A stretch of 64,000 nt of DNA from Chromatiaceae bacterium (GTDB lineage: Bacteria > Pseudomonadota > Gammaproteobacteria > Chromatiales > Chromatiaceae). This document shows, piece by piece, positions 41,987-50,417 of this stretch (within the stretch, counting starts at the first letter, position 1; every line of letters starts with the position of its first letter). Below the pieces are notes generated by a model. It was not told where the DNA came from and made no database searches. It saw nothing but the letters and a program-made list of their open reading frames with translations. Location of the stretch: the NCBI GenBank assembly GCA_024235175.1, contig JACKMX010000004.1, positions 248,001 to 312,000 on the forward strand, in the 5' to 3' direction. The position numbers and the translations under genes are program-made.

Positions 41987-42319
41987 ATGAAAAAGCAAAA
42001 TTGGGTCTGTGGCACAATCTTGTCCACGCTGATCTTCTCTGGAGTTGCAATCGCCGACGGTGTTCAAAATGACATTAGTGGAGATGTAATCTCTGGTCAC
42101 AGTACCGATCATAAGGATTCAGTCCTTATGAATCCAAGCAAAGCACAGACACCTGACATGGGCCACACGAATGAACAACGAAAGGAGGATATCTTACACG
42201 TCACAGTCGATCACAAGGAGAAACTCGCTTCTTCGCCCGGCACTCCACCCGACCAGCATCATGCAAGTGACGACAACGCACCCGATGTCATTCATGAGAC
42301 CCAGGACCACAACAATTAG
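41987..42319 (+). CDS. Small secreted His/Asp-rich protein
   Basis: A 110-residue protein: signal peptide (KKQNWVCGTILSTLIFSGVAIA), then an entirely polar, low-complexity mature part with many His and Asp (SGHSTDHKDS, HVTVDHKEK, DQHHASDDNAPDVIHETQDHNN). It is probably a periplasmic metal buffer. GGAG nine bases before the ATG supports the start over the in-frame ATG at 41945. It lies downstream of the sigma-54 activator gene with its own sigma-54-type promoter and a terminator hairpin after it. Confidence 0.72.
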   Translation: MKKQNWVCGTILSTLIFSGVAIADGVQNDISGDVISGHSTDHKDSVLMNPSKAQTPDMGHTNEQRKEDILHVTVDHKEKLASSPGTPPDQHHASDDNAPDVIHETQDHNN

Positions 42320-42345
42320 CTGTTGGGTCTGAGTCCTTCTGACGA

Positions 42346-42367
42346 GAGACCACCTTCGGGTGGTCTC
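42346..42367 (+). terminator. Terminator-like hairpin after the His/Asp-rich gene
   Basis: GAGACCACC and GGTGGTCTC form a perfect 9-bp stem around a TTCG tetraloop, 27 bases after the stop. No T-tract follows. The remaining bases to 42636 hold one TTCGTTAA half-site (42495-42502) and no supported gene. Confidence 0.7.
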
Positions 42368-42636
42368 TCCAAATAAACTGACGAAGGCCTACTCATCAAG
42401 TCTCTCAAGCGCGATCACTAATCGAATTACCGGATGAATTCTAACCGGATATCGATTGCGTTCTGCACAGGCCATCTTCTAATTTTTTAGACGATTCGTT
42501 AAACGGAAAAGGGGATCATAGGTCAGCAGGGAGATAGGAGCCGTCGACCTTCGACTATCTTTTATTGGTAAGCGAAAACGGCGGTCCAGGATCAGTTTTT
42601 GTCAGTACCAGGCACTTATCAAATTCATTTACCCCT

Positions 42637-44181
42637 TTAACTCCACCACCGGAGTTTATGCCACCAATCGTTTTTGGCGGACAGCTGATCGGCTGCGCGT
42701 CCTTGTTTTTTATATGTCCAGTGAGCCGCGCTGCCACGTTCGGCCTGCTGATCCATGACAATCGACCGGATCTGAACCTCGAAAACCGGGCCGTTTTTCA
42801 GAGTCACACAAGTATGCAGACTCTGATAGCCATTTTCCTTTGGTCTGGCGATATAATCCTTGAAGCGGCCTATTAATGGCTTATAAGCGTGATGAATAAC
42901 ACCCAGTGCGGTGTAGCAGTCCGCTTCAGTTGGAACGACAATTCTAAAGGCAAAGAGATCCTGCACCTCTTCTTGGTTTAAACCCTTACTTTGCATCTTT
43001 GTCCAGACACCGGCCATATGCTTCACCCGGTGCAGCACAGCCACACAAGGAATCCCGTGTTTCTCCATCAGGAGCCGCAGGTCATCCCGGTGTTGCACCA
43101 CCCATCCCTGCCAGGATTTCTTCAATCCAGCGAGCTGGCTTTCCAGTGCTGCACTGGCTTCCGGCTCCATCAATCGCAGAGCCGCATCTTCAAGCCTTGT
43201 CTTTAGATGATGATAGCCGAGCTGGTCTGCCATCAACGACTCACGCTGCCAGATACCGCGAGCGATCTGTATCGCCAGCCGGTCCGTGGCAGCCGCCGTC
43301 TCAAGTCTTCTGCAGATATTCAACAGCTCCTGATACTCCGGGTCATTGGTTGCATCGGAGACGGGATCAACCGGATTGCGAAAACGGCTTGAATCTGTTA
43401 GCTGAATCTCCTTTCCTGTCCGTACCATCAGGGGTCTGGATTTTTGTTCCGCCTCGAACAGGTGAGTCACCACATTTCTCACTTCCTGCACCATGTTACC
43501 GAAGCGCCAGGCCAGCCACCGGATTTCCCAGGCCCCGCGAGAAAGTTCGACCGGTCCCCAGTAGCCCATCTCCATTTTTCTTATCCCCTGAACGAGCCGA
43601 TTGATCGGCTTGGTCACTTGGTAATAGAGAGCGATTGCAAGAAAGAGAAAGACTGCGCCAACCGTGATCGAGAAATGAGCGGCCCACAGAGACCAATTGC
43701 GGATTACCGCCTTTCGGTACTCTTCATTGCTCTTCAGAACTTTCAGGGCACCTGTTCCACCACTCAATACCGGTGAACTGATCGGAATCTCGGCCAGAAA
43801 AAAATGGCCCGTTTTTTCAAGCGTCATTGCAGCGTCGGTGGATAAAATCTGTTTGCCGGCTGTATCGACCAAGATCACTTCGTGCACCGGATAGCCCAAC
43901 TTCACGTAAGCATCATGGAACTGCTCCATCTCCTGCCGCATGCTGTCGAGTGTAAAAGCTGCTTCCAGGCGTACCGCGAGAGGCACGAGCGAGGTTTTCA
44001 ACAACATCTCGTGAACTTGCCGGTCCTTTTCCAACATAAACAGCTGTTGGCTGACTGAAACAACGCCCATAACGAGCATGATAATCAAAGCCGCCGACAA
44101 AGCCAGGCGCCAACCAAGCGATAAACCGCGGGGCGGGAGCGGGGATGGAGCAGAATTGCCTTGTTCAGATACTTTATTCAT
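42637..44181 (-). CDS. Membrane-anchored HAMP protein fused to a RelA/SpoT (p)ppGpp synthetase domain
   Basis: A 514-residue protein from the ATG at 44181 (a TTG at 44235 is possible). It has a membrane helix at ~24-44, a ~120-residue periplasmic Cache-like sensor, a second helix at ~164-186, a HAMP linker (VTKPINRLVQGIRKMEMG), then a region resembling the Rel helical part (MADQLGYHHLKTRLEDAALRLMEPE). The C-terminal synthetase domain keeps the key elements: VWTKMQSKGL, DLFAFRIVV, the RFKD motif at ~439-442, PKENGYQSLHT and FEVQIRS. No HD hydrolase motif and no TGS/ACT domains are present. The expected activity is ATP-dependent pyrophosphate transfer to GDP or GTP in response to an external signal. 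I know of no described RSH protein with this layout. Confidence 0.85.
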   Translation of the reverse strand: MNKVSEQGNSAPSPLPPRGLSLGWRLALSAALIIMLVMGVVSVSQQLFMLEKDRQVHEMLLKTSLVPLAVRLEAAFTLDSMRQEMEQFHDAYVKLGYPVHEVILVDTAGKQILSTDAAMTLEKTGHFFLAEIPISSPVLSGGTGALKVLKSNEEYRKAVIRNWSLWAAHFSITVGAVFLFLAIALYYQVTKPINRLVQGIRKMEMGYWGPVELSRGAWEIRWLAWRFGNMVQEVRNVVTHLFEAEQKSRPLMVRTGKEIQLTDSSRFRNPVDPVSDATNDPEYQELLNICRRLETAAATDRLAIQIARGIWQRESLMADQLGYHHLKTRLEDAALRLMEPEASAALESQLAGLKKSWQGWVVQHRDDLRLLMEKHGIPCVAVLHRVKHMAGVWTKMQSKGLNQEEVQDLFAFRIVVPTEADCYTALGVIHHAYKPLIGRFKDYIARPKENGYQSLHTCVTLKNGPVFEVQIRSIVMDQQAERGSAAHWTYKKQGRAADQLSAKNDWWHKLRWWS

Positions 44182-44275
44182 TGCAAATCGATTGTGTACC
44201 CCTGACCGTATGCATACGGAATTCCCAGACCTCAATCACTTTCCCTGCAGCGCGCATTGTATGTATATTTTCACC

Positions 44276-44501
44276 CAGTGCTGTCCCATTAACATTTGGA
44301 GGCTTTGTACAAGTCCTTGAATTCTGTATATGAAACCACCGCCAATCGTTTCATTGACATGAAAATCATCAAATTGCGGTCCCTTCTCCCCGAGGGAGAA
44401 GGACAGGATGAGGGGATATACAAAAACAGTAACTTAGCAATATTAGATTCCCTCACCCCAACCCTCTCCCGGAGGGAGAGGGAGTTTGTGGGACAACACT
44501 G
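44276..44501. mobile_element. MITE copy C, inverted orientation
   Basis: A 226-bp copy in the opposite orientation to copies A and B; one base of the right terminal repeat differs (CAACACTG). The 9-bp duplication ATTTTCACC (44267-44275 and 44502-44510) is perfect, indicating a fairly recent insertion. It lies upstream of the HAMP-RSH gene and may separate it from its promoter. Confidence 0.92.
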
Positions 44502-44705
44502 ATTTTCACCGACAAGTTCATTGATGTGTTTCAGTACACAGCACGTATATATCTCTTCGCTGTCACTCTTTTGATTCGCGGCTGGGCAGCGAGCGTATCA
44601 TCTATCCCAAACAAACCAGGCGGCGACAGATCGATACTGATGCCGTTTTCCATCTGGAGCATCACGGGCTGTTCCCAGTTCATCAACACGATGGAGGTCT
44701 ATCTA
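44502..44705. other. Intergenic stretch between MITE C and the ZIP gene
   Basis: About 200 bases. A minus-strand frame of ~49 codons (starting MNWEQPVMLQMENG) is open here but has no ribosome site and no recognisable family. I do not call it a gene. Confidence 0.3.
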
Positions 44706-45428
44706 TCACGCACTTATAACCATCATTTTACTGAACAACGCAACGCAAAATCCTACGACAGCACCAAGCGGCGGCATCCAATGCTTATTCAGGCGGGACT
44801 GAGGCGCGATATCCTGAAAAATAAGGTAGAGAATGCCGCCTGAAGCAAATAACATAATCGCAGACAATACAGCTTGATATTCTGAAAGAAAGTAATACCC
44901 GGCGATGCCCGCAACCGGTCCGATTATTACCAACTTGCCCATGAAAGAGAGCGTCTTCTTTGGACTGCATTGTTTGGTACAGATTATTTCTCTATAGGAG
45001 TTAAAGCCCTCAGGAAGATTTTGCAGGCCGATAAGCAAAGCCAACAAGGGAGCAATGGGAGACCTTGATGCCACCAGGCCACCCAAAGCGATGGCCTCAG
45101 GTACATAGTCGAGCAACATACCCATCAGCTGCGGCGTTTCGCGGCGCCTTAATCCCAAAGCCCGTTCTATCAGAAAAAAGGCGCCTCCCCCGGCCAGTAT
45201 GACAACCATGGCAATCGCTGAATCATTCATGCCAGCCACACCTTCAGGAACCAGTACAATCGCAACAGCGCCCAAAAGAATACCGCCACCAAAGGCAATG
45301 ACAAAATGCCTGAATTCCCTTTCGAGCCAATTGGGATGAATACGCTCAAAACTGGCTATTAAGCCACCCAATGGAATACAGACTCCGGCGGCCCCGGAAA
45401 GTATCACAATTGTCAAAATCTCATACAC
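44706..45428 (-). CDS. ZIP-family metal transporter
   Basis: About 240 residues from the GTG at 45428, with eight predicted helices. Landmarks: a HFVIAFGGGILLGAVAIVLVPEGV segment, a short linker, then LLDYVPEAIALGGLVAS and LLIGLQNLPEGFNSYRE, where the ZIP helix IV/V motifs put Glu/Asn/His-type ligands (here PEAIALG and NLPEG). It probably moves divalent metal ions; direction cannot be told. Starts further upstream (ATG 45500) are open, but the decayed copy at 22639-22813 keeps the GTGTATGAG start with its GGGAA context, which favours 45428. Confidence 0.82.
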   Translation of the reverse strand: MYEILTIVILSGAAGVCIPLGGLIASFERIHPNWLEREFRHFVIAFGGGILLGAVAIVLVPEGVAGMNDSAIAMVVILAGGGAFFLIERALGLRRRETPQLMGMLLDYVPEAIALGGLVASRSPIAPLLALLIGLQNLPEGFNSYREIICTKQCSPKKTLSFMGKLVIIGPVAGIAGYYFLSEYQAVLSAIMLFASGGILYLIFQDIAPQSRLNKHWMPPLGAVVGFCVALFSKMMVISA

Positions 45429-45650
45429 TTTATTCCCGCTTACCAGATCAGATGGAGCAAATCCGACTATCCGCCTGCAAGGTGCAACAAATGGGAACAT
45501 ACGTTCCCAAACTCCTTCTCGAATTAGAAGCTCGGACAAACGAAGATTCCTGTATCTATCGGCATTGCTTTTCCCGTCGATTGTAAGTCAAGCAGCTGAT
45601 TCATTCGACGGATTTGCACGACCTCAATCGGCAGCATAAAGTTCGATGCT

Positions 45651-46004
45651 CTATTTCGGGGGTTTGTTGCAACAGGCCGGTGGCGGCGCTTTGGCGTTCT
45701 CCCTGGCGGTGGCTTCGGTATACGCATACCAGCTTTTCTTACGCCGCGAGAGCCAGTTGTCCAGCGGCGGAAAACCGGTATCCGCGAGCAGTTCGACGAT
45801 CGATTGATAATCCGAACCGGTTATGTCATAGCAGACGATGAGCTGGCGCTTCCCGATATCGGCCGCCACCGAATGAACACCCGGCAGTGATCCGATTTTG
45901 CCCTCCACCGCCATTGCATCCGCCTGATGCACCAGCGCGGGTATTTTTATCTTGCGCCGAACGTCCCAGGCACCTGTGGGTTTTATTTGATCTTGCCTAT
46001 ACAT
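45651..46004 (-). CDS. HMA-like (ferredoxin-fold) protein lacking the CxxC metal site
   Basis: A 117-residue protein. Residues ~20-85 follow a heavy-metal-associated domain pattern (IKIPALVHQADAMAVEGKIGSLPGVHSVAADIGKRQLIVCYD, then YQSIVELLADTGFPP), but the GMxCxxC loop is replaced by ALVHQADA. The C-terminal tail carries a Cys pair (PPPACCNKPP). It may bind metal differently or act as a partner domain. Immediately upstream lies what looks like the last ten codons of a P-type ATPase gene, so this gene was probably once part of an ATPase operon. Confidence 0.7.
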   Translation of the reverse strand: MYRQDQIKPTGAWDVRRKIKIPALVHQADAMAVEGKIGSLPGVHSVAADIGKRQLIVCYDITGSDYQSIVELLADTGFPPLDNWLSRRKKSWYAYTEATARENAKAPPPACCNKPPK

Positions 46005-46017
46005 GGTTCAATCCTCA

Positions 46018-46050
46018 TCAAACATTGACAGCCTTCAGTCGCAGCGCTGT
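46018..46050 (-). pseudogene. Possible 3' remnant of a P1B ATPase gene
   Basis: The minus-strand frame reads TALRLKAVNV then a stop, 14 bases before the HMA-like gene. P1B ATPases end in NALRLK-type tails (the intact pump at 25676 ends NALRLKSVKV). No upstream ATPase motifs remain, so the match is short and the call tentative. Confidence 0.4.
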
Positions 46051-46162
46051 GCCGCAAAAGGCGCTGTATGCTGAAGTCCGTATTGCTCTTCCCCCAGCGA
46101 CATTCGCGGCATTGGATCAGAGCCGGTTGATCGCCGAAGATCAACAATCATCGAAGAAGATT

Positions 46163-46585
46163 TTAGGACTTGGGTGGACGAAACAGAGAAGAGGAAGCCT
46201 GATTTACACGGCTGCTGCTCGATTGCAACCATGCCGGTGCGGTTGTAAGCACCGCTGGTGGAAACGCGAATGGTGTGTGCAGTGCAGGGGTACAGGAAAA
46301 GCAATGTCCGAACGGACAACTCAGTCCTTTACAACCGGTCTCCGGCCAGAGTTGTTCACACGCCTGCAAAGCAGGCGCAGCAGCGCTCATCAACCAATCA
46401 CCATCGGCGTTATAAGCCAACTGATGCAACCCGTCATTCTGATCGGAAGGAGGTGTCATACCGGCAGTCGCCCCCTGAACATGTGACAGCAGGATCAGCA
46501 GCGTGAGCAGAACAACCAGCAGTTTTTCAGCAACCCGAAGCATGGATCTGATTATATGTGAATTCACCCTTGTTGTATTTTTCAC
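46163..46585 (-). CDS. Secreted Cys-rich protein of unknown function
   Basis: A 140-residue protein from a GTG start, or ~126 residues from the ATG at 46543. A signal peptide (EKLLVVLLTLLILLSHVQGATA) is followed by a mature region with a Cys cluster (QACEQLWPETGCKGLSCPFGHCFSCTP). The layout resembles the small copper-island proteins of the DUF2946/CopL kind, but I cannot assign a family firmly. No strong ribosome site is visible. It stands between the Spy-like gene and the ATPase remnant, on the same strand. Confidence 0.6.
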   Translation of the reverse strand: MKNTTRVNSHIIRSMLRVAEKLLVVLLTLLILLSHVQGATAGMTPPSDQNDGLHQLAYNADGDWLMSAAAPALQACEQLWPETGCKGLSCPFGHCFSCTPALHTPFAFPPAVLTTAPAWLQSSSSRVNQASSSLFRPPKS

Positions 46586-46622
46586 TATTTGGCAAAGCGC
46601 ATGGAAAAAAGTTCCTCCATTG

Positions 46623-46646
46623 GCCCGGCCCTTCTCCGGGCCGGGC
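46623..46646 (-). terminator. Hairpin terminator after the Spy-like gene
   Basis: GCCCGGCCC and GGGCCGGGC form a perfect 9-bp GC stem with a 6-base loop, ~27 bases after the stop of the Spy-like gene. A T-rich run (46608-46613 on the complement) follows at a short distance. Confidence 0.7.
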
Positions 46647-46672
46647 GCTTCCGCTCTGTTTTGCTGATTTGG

Positions 46673-47176
46673 CTAGAACCCTGTCAGATTGGCGAATCTA
46701 GTCTGCTGCTCCGGCGTCAGGAGATTGTAGAGGTCACGGCCCGTTGTCGTGATCCGCTGCATCTGCTCCAGCCCTTGCTGGTGAAACGCGAAGCGCTGCT
46801 CAGGTGCGACACCAGCCGATCCCATCATGCTCTGACGATGGGCAAGCATCAATCCAGCCTTGCCTTTAACCGCTTCCGCGTAGGCGTTCCAGGCTGTTTC
46901 CTGATCCGCGGTAATCTCCAGCGTGGTCCTCAATCCGCTCAACCGCTGATCGGCTGAGGCAACCGGATCGCCGCTCATCATACTTCCGGGACCACCCATC
47001 ATTCCACCGGGACCGCTCATCATGCCGCCCGGCCCGCCCATCATTCCGTGATGACCACCCCATCCCTGGCCAAAGCCGGGACCGAATCCACCATGAGCAA
47101 ACACAGCCGTCGCCACACCAATAGTAAGCGCGGACGCAGCAGCTATACCCAGATATCGTTTAGTCGTCTGTTTCAT
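46673..47176 (-). CDS. Spy/CpxP-family (LTxxQ) periplasmic protein with Met/Gly repeats
   Basis: A 167-residue protein: signal peptide (YLGIAAASALTIGVATAVFA), a Gly/Met/His-rich segment (HHGMMGGPGGMMSGPGGMM), then a helical LTxxQ-type domain (RLSGLRTTLEITADQETAWNAYAEAV ... LYNLLTPEQQTRFANL). Spy/CpxP proteins are envelope-stress chaperones that often respond to copper or zinc. GAGGAG before the ATG at 47176 supports the start. It is divergent from an OmpR-type regulator/kinase pair, which probably controls it as CpxR controls cpxP. Confidence 0.88.
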   Translation of the reverse strand: MKQTTKRYLGIAAASALTIGVATAVFAHGGFGPGFGQGWGGHHGMMGGPGGMMSGPGGMMGGPGSMMSGDPVASADQRLSGLRTTLEITADQETAWNAYAEAVKGKAGLMLAHRQSMMGSAGVAPEQRFAFHQQGLEQMQRITTTGRDLYNLLTPEQQTRFANLTGF

Positions 47177-47372
47177 GACACTCTCCTCTTTACGTTGCAA
47201 TGCGCTAAATTCAGTTCAGCCTCTTGGCTCAACTTTATGAAAACGCATTTGTGTAAGCTGCCTGTGTCTGGAAACAGTTTTTTTGTAATCTTATGTAACA
47301 AAGGTCCGGACAGTTACCGAAAGTTACAATTCACCACTGCAGCGAGTGGCAATTCAAGGTAAGTTTACAGCC

Positions 47373-48098
47373 ATGAACACCCTGCACGATCACATACTGG
47401 TTGTCGATGACGATCCCGAGATCCGTCATCTGCTCAAGGCTTTCCTGGAAAAGAACGGCTACCAGGTGAGTACAGCAGCGGAGGGCAATGCCATGTGGAG
47501 GGCCCTGGAGCAGGCTCATATAGATCTCATCGTGCTTGACCTGATGCTCCCCGGCACCGATGGCATGGAGTTGTGCCGCACCTTGCGTGCAGGTTCCAGG
47601 ATTCCCGTCATCATGTTGACTGCAAGGGGTGATGAGATGGACCGCATTCTGGGTCTGGAGATGGGCGCGGACGATTACCTTGCCAAACCTTTCAGCGCCA
47701 GGGAGTTGATGGCCCGCATCAAAGTAGTGCTGCGACGGGTGCGGGAGATTCCCTCCGATCCGCTGGCGGACGCACCGGAGAAGCTCGCTTTCTCGGGTTG
47801 GACATTGGATACACGAACCCAGTACCTCACTTCACCGGATGGCGTTGTGGTGCCACTGAGCAGCGCCGAGTATAGACTTTTACAGGTGCTGCTGACCCAT
47901 CCGAACCGGGCGCTCACCCGGGACCAGCTGCTCGACCTGACCCAGGGGCGCGATGCCGGCCCATTCGACCGCAGCATCGACGTGCTGATCGGCCGGCTGC
48001 GCAAACGCCTCGGTGATGAGGCCAAACAGCCGGAACTGATCAAGACGGTGCGGGGCCGTGGTTACCTGCTTGCGAGTAAGGTCTCACTGGCCAGGTGA
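47373..48098 (+). CDS. OmpR-family response regulator
   Basis: A 241-residue protein. The receiver domain has VVDDDPEIRHLL and phosphoacceptor Asp in LIVLDLMLPGTDG, followed by the ADDYLAKPFSARELMARI signature. The winged-helix DNA-binding domain ends GRDAGPFDRSIDVLIGRLRKRLGDEAKQPELIKTVRGRGYLLA. The ATG at 47373 is preferred to the GTG at 47346. The histidine kinase gene follows 18 bases after its stop. It is divergent from the Spy-like gene, a Cpx-like envelope-stress layout. Confidence 0.95.
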   Translation: MNTLHDHILVVDDDPEIRHLLKAFLEKNGYQVSTAAEGNAMWRALEQAHIDLIVLDLMLPGTDGMELCRTLRAGSRIPVIMLTARGDEMDRILGLEMGADDYLAKPFSARELMARIKVVLRRVREIPSDPLADAPEKLAFSGWTLDTRTQYLTSPDGVVVPLSSAEYRLLQVLLTHPNRALTRDQLLDLTQGRDAGPFDRSIDVLIGRLRKRLGDEAKQPELIKTVRGRGYLLASKVSLAR

Positions 48099-48116
48099 CG
48101 AGGATATTGGGGGCCC

Positions 48117-49520
48117 ATGCAGATACTGCCACGATCGCTATTCGGAAGACTGGTGCTGTTGTTGTTAGCCGGCCTGATACTGGCCCAGTCACTTTCAGTC
48201 TTTATCCTGCTGCGCGACCGGGGACAGCTGCTGTACGAGTCGATCCGGGAGAATCTGATCGTCCGCACCGCAGGCATTGCGCGCCTGCTCGACTCCCTGT
48301 CGCCGGCCGAGCGCCAAAAGATGTTGCCCCTGTTGGCGAGCCAGGATCTGAACATCTCCCTCTCCGATCAACCGATCGCCATCCCGCAACCCGATCAGGA
48401 TTCCGTGCTTGCGCTGGAGCTGTTAAGAAGTCAACTGCAGAGACAGTTGCCACGGGATACCGAGCTTCGCATCGCCATTGAGGGACCCATGCCGGAAGCG
48501 CGGCTGCCCCCGATGCACCGGCGGCACTTGATGGGTGGCGGCCGCATGGAGGGAGCCTGGGCCTACATGCACGGTCTGCATGCCATGGCGCGCTTTTTCC
48601 ACATCCAGGTGCGCTTGCGGGACGGCACCTGGGTGCGCTTTGAACGTGGTCTGTCGGAACAGCTGTTCGATTGGCCCGCTCGACTTCTCATAGTACTGGT
48701 CGTACTGCTGGCCAGTGTGATCCTGCTGTCGCTGGTTGGCGTCAGTTCGTTGATCCGGCCGCTGCGCGAGCTAAGGCAGGCGGCCGAAGGTCTTGGCCGG
48801 GATATACGCCAGCCACCGCTGCCCGAGACCGGTCCCACCGAGGTAAGGGAGACAGCCAGGGCATTCAACACCATGCAGTCCCGGTTGAAGCGCTATATTG
48901 AGGACCGGGCAGGTATCCTGGCCGCGGTCTCGCATGACCTCAAGACGCCGCTGACCCGCATCCGTCTGCGCATCGATCTGATGGACGACGAGGAGCTGCG
49001 GAACAAGACCGTGAAGGATCTCGCCGAGATGGAGTCCATGGTGAGCGCCACGCTGGAGTTCATGCGCAGCAGCGAAACCGGCGAACCGAATCAGCGGATG
49101 GACATAATGGCACTGCTGGAGAGCATTCAACAGGATGCCAGTGAAGCGGGCGGCAAGGTCAATCTCACCGAGCAGCCGATAGCGCCGTACGACGGCAAAC
49201 CACTGGCACTGAAACGCTGTGTCGTCAATCTGGTCGAAAATGCACTGCGCTACGGCGGGCAGGCCGACATATCCGTGGAAGAGAGCAGGAAATCTCTGAT
49301 CATCTCCATCTGCGACAAAGGTCCCGGCATCCCCGTGGAGTCACTGCAGCGGGTATTCGATCCCTTCTTCCGCCTGGAAAGCTCCCGGGCACAACACACC
49401 GGCGGCACCGGCCTGGGACTCGGCATTGCGCGCAACATCGCACGCGCTCACGGCGGCGATATCGAACTGCACAATCGCAGCGGCGGCGGGCTGTGCGCCA
49501 GGCTCGTTCTGCCGCGTTAG
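48117..49520 (+). CDS. Membrane sensor histidine kinase (CpxA/EnvZ type)
   Basis: A 467-residue kinase. Helix one is at residues ~10-32 (RLVLLLLAGLILAQSLSVFILL) and helix two at ~188-212. The periplasmic loop between them has a Met/His-rich patch (MHRRHLMGGGRMEGAWAYMHGLHAMARFFH) suited to metal sensing. HAMP, then H-box AVSHDLKTPLTRIRLR, N-box NLVENALRYGG and G boxes GTGLGLGIARNI follow. It acts with the response regulator at 47373. The periplasmic Met/His cluster and the divergent Spy-like gene point to copper or envelope stress as the input. Confidence 0.93.
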   Translation: MQILPRSLFGRLVLLLLAGLILAQSLSVFILLRDRGQLLYESIRENLIVRTAGIARLLDSLSPAERQKMLPLLASQDLNISLSDQPIAIPQPDQDSVLALELLRSQLQRQLPRDTELRIAIEGPMPEARLPPMHRRHLMGGGRMEGAWAYMHGLHAMARFFHIQVRLRDGTWVRFERGLSEQLFDWPARLLIVLVVLLASVILLSLVGVSSLIRPLRELRQAAEGLGRDIRQPPLPETGPTEVRETARAFNTMQSRLKRYIEDRAGILAAVSHDLKTPLTRIRLRIDLMDDEELRNKTVKDLAEMESMVSATLEFMRSSETGEPNQRMDIMALLESIQQDASEAGGKVNLTEQPIAPYDGKPLALKRCVVNLVENALRYGGQADISVEESRKSLIISICDKGPGIPVESLQRVFDPFFRLESSRAQHTGGTGLGLGIARNIARAHGGDIELHNRSGGGLCARLVLPR

Positions 49521-49702
49521 GTGTTAACACCAGTCTGCGGGAAACCGGCAAAAACCCGATCTCTCAACCCGCAAAGCCAGATTGGTCCAAAAACCGGATA
49601 AGACAGAGTGTAATTTGGTCTGTACAAGCATTTTAATGATAAGTCGTTGATTAAAAATTACTATTCATGCATTCAGGGTCAGACCGGGTAGATGGATGCG
49701 GG

Positions 49703-50416
49703 TTAAGTTTCCCACTCCGGCTGCAGGTCCCGCCGCAGGCCTGCACTTGCATCGCCGGTGCCGATCACCACGAGGATATCGCCGGCCTGCAGCCGGGTCT
49801 TCTGCACGGCTATACTGTAAACGAAGTGCTCCTCCAGCTCCTGGTCCACCATGCCCACCAGAATCAGGTTGTAACTGTTCTCAAGTTTGAGTTCTGCCAG
49901 CTGTTTGCCGATAAATGGTGATCCTGGGGGTATCCTCAATTCAGTGACGTTCAGATTGGCCTGTCCGAACAGCGTGTGGTCCAGGATCGAGGTCACGATC
50001 GGGCGGGTAATGATATCCCATATGCGCAGGCCGCTGATCTCTTCCGTCTCGATGACCTTGTTTGCGCCCGCCGCATGGAGATTGGGTACCGCGCTTTGGC
50101 CATGCGCAATGCTGAATATACGTATGCCCGGTGCAAGTGCGCGCGCCGAAAGAGTGAGAAAAACGTTCTCCGCATCGTCCGGGAACAGGCAGAATATCGT
50201 GTTTATGGTATCGCCTAAGCCGAGTTTGGCCAGTTCCGCATCGTCGCGGAAATCCAGCTCCGCCGTTTCGTAGCCGGCATCCTGCGCCTTGCGCAGATTT
50301 TCCGGCTTGTCGTCAATGATGACCACGCGATAGTCGCCGCTACGCAGATAAGAGGCGACCTCAACCGCGGACCTGTAGTATCCGAACAGGGCGATGCCGG
50401 GAGCAGAACTCTCCAT
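49703..50416 (-). CDS. TrkA-like NAD-binding/RCK protein
   Basis: A 237-residue cytosolic protein. The Rossmann start is IALFGYYRSAVEVASYLRSGDYRVVIIDD (a GYYRSA loop in place of GxGxxG), followed by RCK-N type VFLTLSARALAP and a C-terminal TrkA-C domain (IPPGSPFIGKQLAELKLENSYNLILVGMV ... GDILVVIGTG). It starts right after the stop of the channel gene and probably forms a gating ring or regulatory subunit with it. Both genes together make a K+ conductance unit. Confidence 0.85.
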   Translation of the reverse strand: MESSAPGIALFGYYRSAVEVASYLRSGDYRVVIIDDKPENLRKAQDAGYETAELDFRDDAELAKLGLGDTINTIFCLFPDDAENVFLTLSARALAPGIRIFSIAHGQSAVPNLHAAGANKVIETEEISGLRIWDIITRPIVTSILDHTLFGQANLNVTELRIPPGSPFIGKQLAELKLENSYNLILVGMVDQELEEHFVYSIAVQKTRLQAGDILVVIGTGDASAGLRRDLQPEWET

Positions 50417-50417
50417 C

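Noticed and set aside
44526..44843. 105-codon plus-strand frame overlapping the ZIP gene 3' end
   Set aside because: Overlaps a well-supported gene on the other strand and shows no family features.
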